From Desulfurispora thermophila DSM 16022 (lineage in GTDB: Bacteria; Bacillota; Desulfotomaculia; Desulfotomaculales; Desulfurisporaceae): DNA of 64,000 bases. The DNA lies in assembly GCF_000376385.1 (NCBI RefSeq), contig NZ_AQWN01000002.1, positions 62,115-126,114 of the forward strand, written 5' to 3'. This document shows, in pieces, positions 60,978 through 64,000 of the stretch. The number at the start of each line of letters is the position of its first letter. Positions within the stretch are counted from its first letter, which is position 1. Under the pieces are notes generated by a model. That model had not been told where the DNA came from. It was given only the letters and a program-made list of their open reading frames with translations, and made no database searches. Both the position numbers and the translations under genes were made by a program.

Positions 60978-61826
60978 TTGACCAGAGTGGCCATTGTTAC
61001 CGACAGCACGGCCGATCTGCCAGCGCATCTTTACAAAGAGCACAACATAACTGTGGTACCGCTGAAAGTGATTTTTGGGCAGGAAATGTTGCTGGACGGG
61101 GTGGAAATTACGCCCGACCGCTTTTTTTACCGTCAGGCGGTTTTGAAAGAATATTCCACCACTTCACAGCCCTCCCCGGCTGAATTTGTGGCGGCTTACC
61201 GTCCGCTGCTGGAAGCGGGCGGGGAGGTTATTTCCCTGCACATTTCTTCCCGTATGAGCGGGACGCTGCAGTCGGCGCGTTTGGCCCAGAGTATGCTCTC
61301 GTCTGGTCATATAGAGATAATTGATTCCACCCGGGTGAGCGCCGCCCTGGGACTGGTGGTACTCAATGCGGCGCGGGCGGCCCAGAGGGGAGCTGGCCGG
61401 AGCGAAATAATGGAACTGATTTCCCGCCAGATCAGGAACCTGGAAGTATTTTTTGCCGTGGATACACTGGAGTACCTGCAGCGGGGCGGGCGAATCGGCC
61501 GGGCGCAGGCTTTTTTGGGCACGCTGCTCAATGTCAAACCTATACTGACCATGCGGGACGGGTATATTCACCCTTTTGAAAAGGTGCGGGGCAAGCAAAA
61601 GGCACTGCAGCGCATGATTACGGCCATGCAGGACAGGTATGGCCCGGGGACAAGTCTCCAGTGCGTGCTGGTGCACGGTCAGGATCCCCAGGGGCTGGAG
61701 GAACTTCGCCAGTTGGTCAGCCAGCAGCTCAATTGCGTGGAGATAATTGATTGTCAGCTGGGCTGTGTGGTGGGCAGCCATGTCGGTCCCGGCGTGCTGG
61801 GACTGGTGTGTTTGCCACTGGAATAA
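60978..61826 (+). CDS. DegV family fatty-acid-binding protein (FakB-type)
   Basis: 282 aa: VAIVTDSTADLPAHL at the N-terminus, YSTTSQPSPAEF, HISSRMSGTLQSARLA with the fatty-acid carboxylate-binding Ser/Thr region, and DTLEYLQRGGRIGRAQAFLG. These proteins present fatty acids to the FakA kinase, encoded next. TTG 60978 follows GGGAGGGAGGG. Terminator directly after. Confidence 0.92.
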   Translation: MTRVAIVTDSTADLPAHLYKEHNITVVPLKVIFGQEMLLDGVEITPDRFFYRQAVLKEYSTTSQPSPAEFVAAYRPLLEAGGEVISLHISSRMSGTLQSARLAQSMLSSGHIEIIDSTRVSAALGLVVLNAARAAQRGAGRSEIMELISRQIRNLEVFFAVDTLEYLQRGGRIGRAQAFLGTLLNVKPILTMRDGYIHPFEKVRGKQKALQRMITAMQDRYGPGTSLQCVLVHGQDPQGLEELRQLVSQQLNCVEIIDCQLGCVVGSHVGPGVLGLVCLPLE

Positions 61827-61840
61827 GTGGTTGTTACTAA

Positions 61841-61873
61841 TTGCCGGGAGAAAATTCCCGGCAAAACTTTTTT
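61841..61873 (+). terminator. Rho-independent terminator after degV
   Basis: TTGCCGGGA / TCCCGGCAA with a 6-nt loop, followed by AACTTTTTT. Confidence 0.88.
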
Positions 61874-61940
61874 GACGAAAGGTTTTCCCCCGTAGCAGCA
61901 AGAATTAATGTGCTGAAGTGTTTTTTATGGAGGAATAAGT

Positions 61941-63566
61941 ATGCGTTTTGAGTACCTGCAGGGCGAGGATTTTCGCCATTTGTTAACAGGCAGCCTGCAC
62001 ATGCTGGGCAGGCACAAGGCCGAGATAGATGCACTCAACGTCTTTCCCGTACCCGACGGAGATACAGGAACCAATATGTACCTGACTTTGCTGGCCGGGT
62101 TGCAGGAGGCCGAAGAACTATCTACCAGCAGTATGGGAGAGATTGCCGCTGCCATTGCCCGGGGAGCGCTGCTGGGGGCGCGGGGTAATTCCGGTGTGAT
62201 ATTGTCTCAGATCTGGCAGGGATTTGCCAGGTCGCTGGCGGGTTGTCAGCAGGCAGGAGTAAACGAACTGGCGCAGGCTTTCGCGGCCGGGGCGCAGGCC
62301 GCCTATCAGGCCGTCAGCAATCCGGTGGAGGGAACCATTCTCACGGTGATCAAGGCGGCGGCCGATGCCTTTGCCGAAGCGGCGGGCCGTGACTACGATC
62401 TGCTGCGTTCCATGGTGCATGTGCTGCGCCGCAGCCGGGAGGCGCTGGCCCGTACTCCGGAACTTTTGCCCGTATTGCGCGAAGCCAGCGTGGTGGATGC
62501 CGGGGGCCGGGGACTGGTGGTTATTCTGGAAGGGATAGTTTACGCATTGAAGATGGCGGCCGCCCGTTCCCAGTTGGAGCTTTTCGATTTAGCGGCCAAT
62601 CAGCAGAAGGAGTTTATCGGCCGGGTGCAAGACGCTTCCGCACTGCTCAATTACACTTATTGTACAGAATTTATTTTGCGCGGTCAGAATTTGCCCCTGG
62701 AAACCATGCGCCGGGAACTGGCCCCTTATGGCGATTGCCTGTTGGTGGTGGGGGACGGCGCTGTGGCCAAGGTGCACATCCATTCCAACCATCCCGGTCT
62801 GGTGCTGGAGTGTTGCTTAAAATACGGTTCGGTGCACCAGGTGCACATCAACAATATGGAAGAGCAGGTAAAAGAGAAAAATGGGGAAAAACCGGTCGCC
62901 CCGGTGGAAAAGCCCGTGGGTGTGGTTGCCATAGCGGTGGGAGAAGGACTGAGCCAGATTCTGGAGAGCATGGGCGTGGATATTGTTTTACCCGGCGGGC
63001 AGACCATGAATCCCAGTGCGGAGGAAATTCTGGACGCGGTACGGGCTGTGCCGGCACGCACTGTACTGGTGTTGCCCAATAACAAAAATGTGCTGCTGGC
63101 GGCCCGGCAGGCGGCTAGCCTGACCGACAAACAGGTGCTGGTAGTGCCGACACACAGTATTGTCCAGGGAATGGCGGCCATGTTGGCTTTTAACCCTTAC
63201 CACGAACCGGTTGAACTGCTGGCGGGCATGGAGAAGGCCGCCAGTCAGGTAATTGACGGGGAAGTTACTAAAGCGGTGCGCACTACCAGACTGGACGGGC
63301 GAGAAATTAAGGCTGGCGATTATCTGGGGCTGGCAGGCGATCATATACTGGCCAGCGGTCCGGATTTGCCACAGGTGCTGGCAGGTTTGCTGGACGCGCT
63401 GGTGCGGGAAGAGCACGGCCTGCTCACCCTTTATTACGGGGCTGAGGTGACGGACGATCAGGCCGGGCAATGTGTGCAGTTTTTGCAAACGCGTTTTCCT
63501 TCCCTGGATATCGAGCTGCATTACGGTGGCCAACCCCTGTACCAGTATTATCTGAGCCTGGAATAA
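61941..63566 (+). CDS. fakA: DAK2 domain fatty acid kinase (FakA-like)
   Basis: 541 aa: N-terminal Dak2/DhaL ATP-binding domain (ALNVFPVPDGDTGTNMYLTL, GALLGARGNSGVILSQ), a middle domain with CTEFILRG and VHIHSNHPG, and a C-terminal DegV-like domain. With FakB it phosphorylates exogenous fatty acids for phospholipid synthesis. ATG 61941 follows ATGGAGGA. The usual upstream Asp23-family gene is not adjacent. Confidence 0.93.
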   Translation: MRFEYLQGEDFRHLLTGSLHMLGRHKAEIDALNVFPVPDGDTGTNMYLTLLAGLQEAEELSTSSMGEIAAAIARGALLGARGNSGVILSQIWQGFARSLAGCQQAGVNELAQAFAAGAQAAYQAVSNPVEGTILTVIKAAADAFAEAAGRDYDLLRSMVHVLRRSREALARTPELLPVLREASVVDAGGRGLVVILEGIVYALKMAAARSQLELFDLAANQQKEFIGRVQDASALLNYTYCTEFILRGQNLPLETMRRELAPYGDCLLVVGDGAVAKVHIHSNHPGLVLECCLKYGSVHQVHINNMEEQVKEKNGEKPVAPVEKPVGVVAIAVGEGLSQILESMGVDIVLPGGQTMNPSAEEILDAVRAVPARTVLVLPNNKNVLLAARQAASLTDKQVLVVPTHSIVQGMAAMLAFNPYHEPVELLAGMEKAASQVIDGEVTKAVRTTRLDGREIKAGDYLGLAGDHILASGPDLPQVLAGLLDALVREEHGLLTLYYGAEVTDDQAGQCVQFLQTRFPSLDIELHYGGQPLYQYYLSLE

Positions 63567-63583
63567 TTTAAAGGTGATGGAAT

Positions 63584-64000
63584 TTGTTTATTGACATACA
63601 CTCCCACATTTTGCCCGGGTTGGACGATGGGGCCAGTACTACGGATGAGGCTCTGGCCATGGCCTCGCTGGCTGTGGCGGACGGAGTGGCAGCAATGATC
63701 GCTACACCCCATGTTTATCCGGGATTGTACGAAAACAGCCGGCAGACTGTAGAAGATGCAGTCTTCCGCCTGAGAGCCGAGATGAACAACGCGGGCCTGG
63801 CACTGGAGTTGCTGGCCGGTGCGGAGTATTTTCTGGAACCCGGCCTGCTCGGGCGGCTGACCTCGGGTGACTTGCTCTTTTTGCATAGAGACAGCCGCTC
63901 TTTGCTGGTGGAGTTCCCCGCCCTGCAAGTTCCTGCTTATGCGGAAAGCGTTTTGCATGAACTTTTCTTGGGTGGCATCAGGCCTGTGATCGCTCATCCC
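63584..64000 (+). CDS. CpsB/YwqE-type tyrosine-protein phosphatase, PHP domain (partial)
   Basis: Open to the window edge: 139 codons from TTG 63584, which follows AAGGTGATGG. The N-terminus has the PHP metal motif DIHSHILPGLDDG, then AMIATPHVYPG and GAEYFL, and ends in RPVIAHP. These match the manganese-dependent capsule-regulating phosphatases (CpsB, YwqE). It probably heads a surface-polysaccharide cluster beyond the window. The C-terminal part is missing because of the edge. Confidence 0.85.
   Translation, partial: MFIDIHSHILPGLDDGASTTDEALAMASLAVADGVAAMIATPHVYPGLYENSRQTVEDAVFRLRAEMNNAGLALELLAGAEYFLEPGLLGRLTSGDLLFLHRDSRSLLVEFPALQVPAYAESVLHELFLGGIRPVIAHP

Overview
The window reads as the chromosome of an anaerobic, spore-forming, Gram-positive bacterium of the Desulfotomaculum/Pelotomaculum/Carboxydothermus kind (Peptococcaceae and relatives). 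The reasons are a SpoIIP sporulation gene, an HrcA/CIRCE heat-shock operon that contains an archaeal-like (group III) chaperonin instead of GroEL, two tungsten-type aldehyde:ferredoxin oxidoreductases, a pterin-cofactor gene set, strong Shine-Dalgarno sequences and many TTG starts. Genus and species cannot be fixed from the sequence alone. No rRNA, tRNA, insertion sequence, prophage or CRISPR array was found.

Layout. 1-6.6 kb: the end of an unknown gene, a CaiB-type CoA-transferase/racemase, then a MarR-RND efflux operon. 6.6-11 kb (mostly minus strand): a P-loop ATPase, an FMN-dependent alpha-hydroxy acid dehydrogenase, a small hypothetical gene, and a first aldehyde oxidoreductase with its ferredoxin. 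11-19.9 kb: a nitronate monooxygenase/FabK-like enzyme, a heme O synthase-like prenyltransferase, a Crp/Fnr regulator, a TauE/SafE exporter with a small membrane partner, a CitE-like lyase, hypothetical genes, ComEA and a DUF169 protein. 19.9-27.2 kb (minus): ComEC, a lytic transglycosylase, a polysaccharide deacetylase, two lipoproteins, and the DUF711/ACT pair. 27.4-39.7 kb: an alcohol/aldehyde oxidation island with two iron-type alcohol dehydrogenases, a histidine kinase, a sigma-54 activator, a second aldehyde oxidoreductase and molybdenum/tungsten cofactor genes. 39.7-64 kb: housekeeping genes in the usual Firmicutes order (holA, rpsT, spoIIP, lepA, hemW, hrcA, chaperonin, grpE, dnaK, dnaJ, prmA, rsmE, mtaB, HIT, rpsU, nfeD, floA, nitrilase, ychF, degV, fakA, and a partial cpsB-like gene).

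Two regulatory systems stand out. First, a 16-bp dyad TGTC-N8-GACA occurs in two almost identical arrays, each with three full copies plus one degenerate copy at an exact 23-bp period. One array precedes the TauE operon and the other precedes the DUF169 gene. A single copy overlies the -10 box of the promoter upstream of ctaB and the crp/fnr gene. This suggests a local, previously unnamed Crp/Fnr regulon. Second, textbook sigma-54 promoters precede both the methanol/ethanol-type alcohol dehydrogenase and the aldehyde oxidoreductase, directly downstream of a two-component sigma-54 activator. The first promoter has a perfect 23-bp palindrome upstream. Together with the cofactor genes this makes a plausible regulated pathway from alcohol to aldehyde to acid that feeds NADH and reduced ferredoxin.
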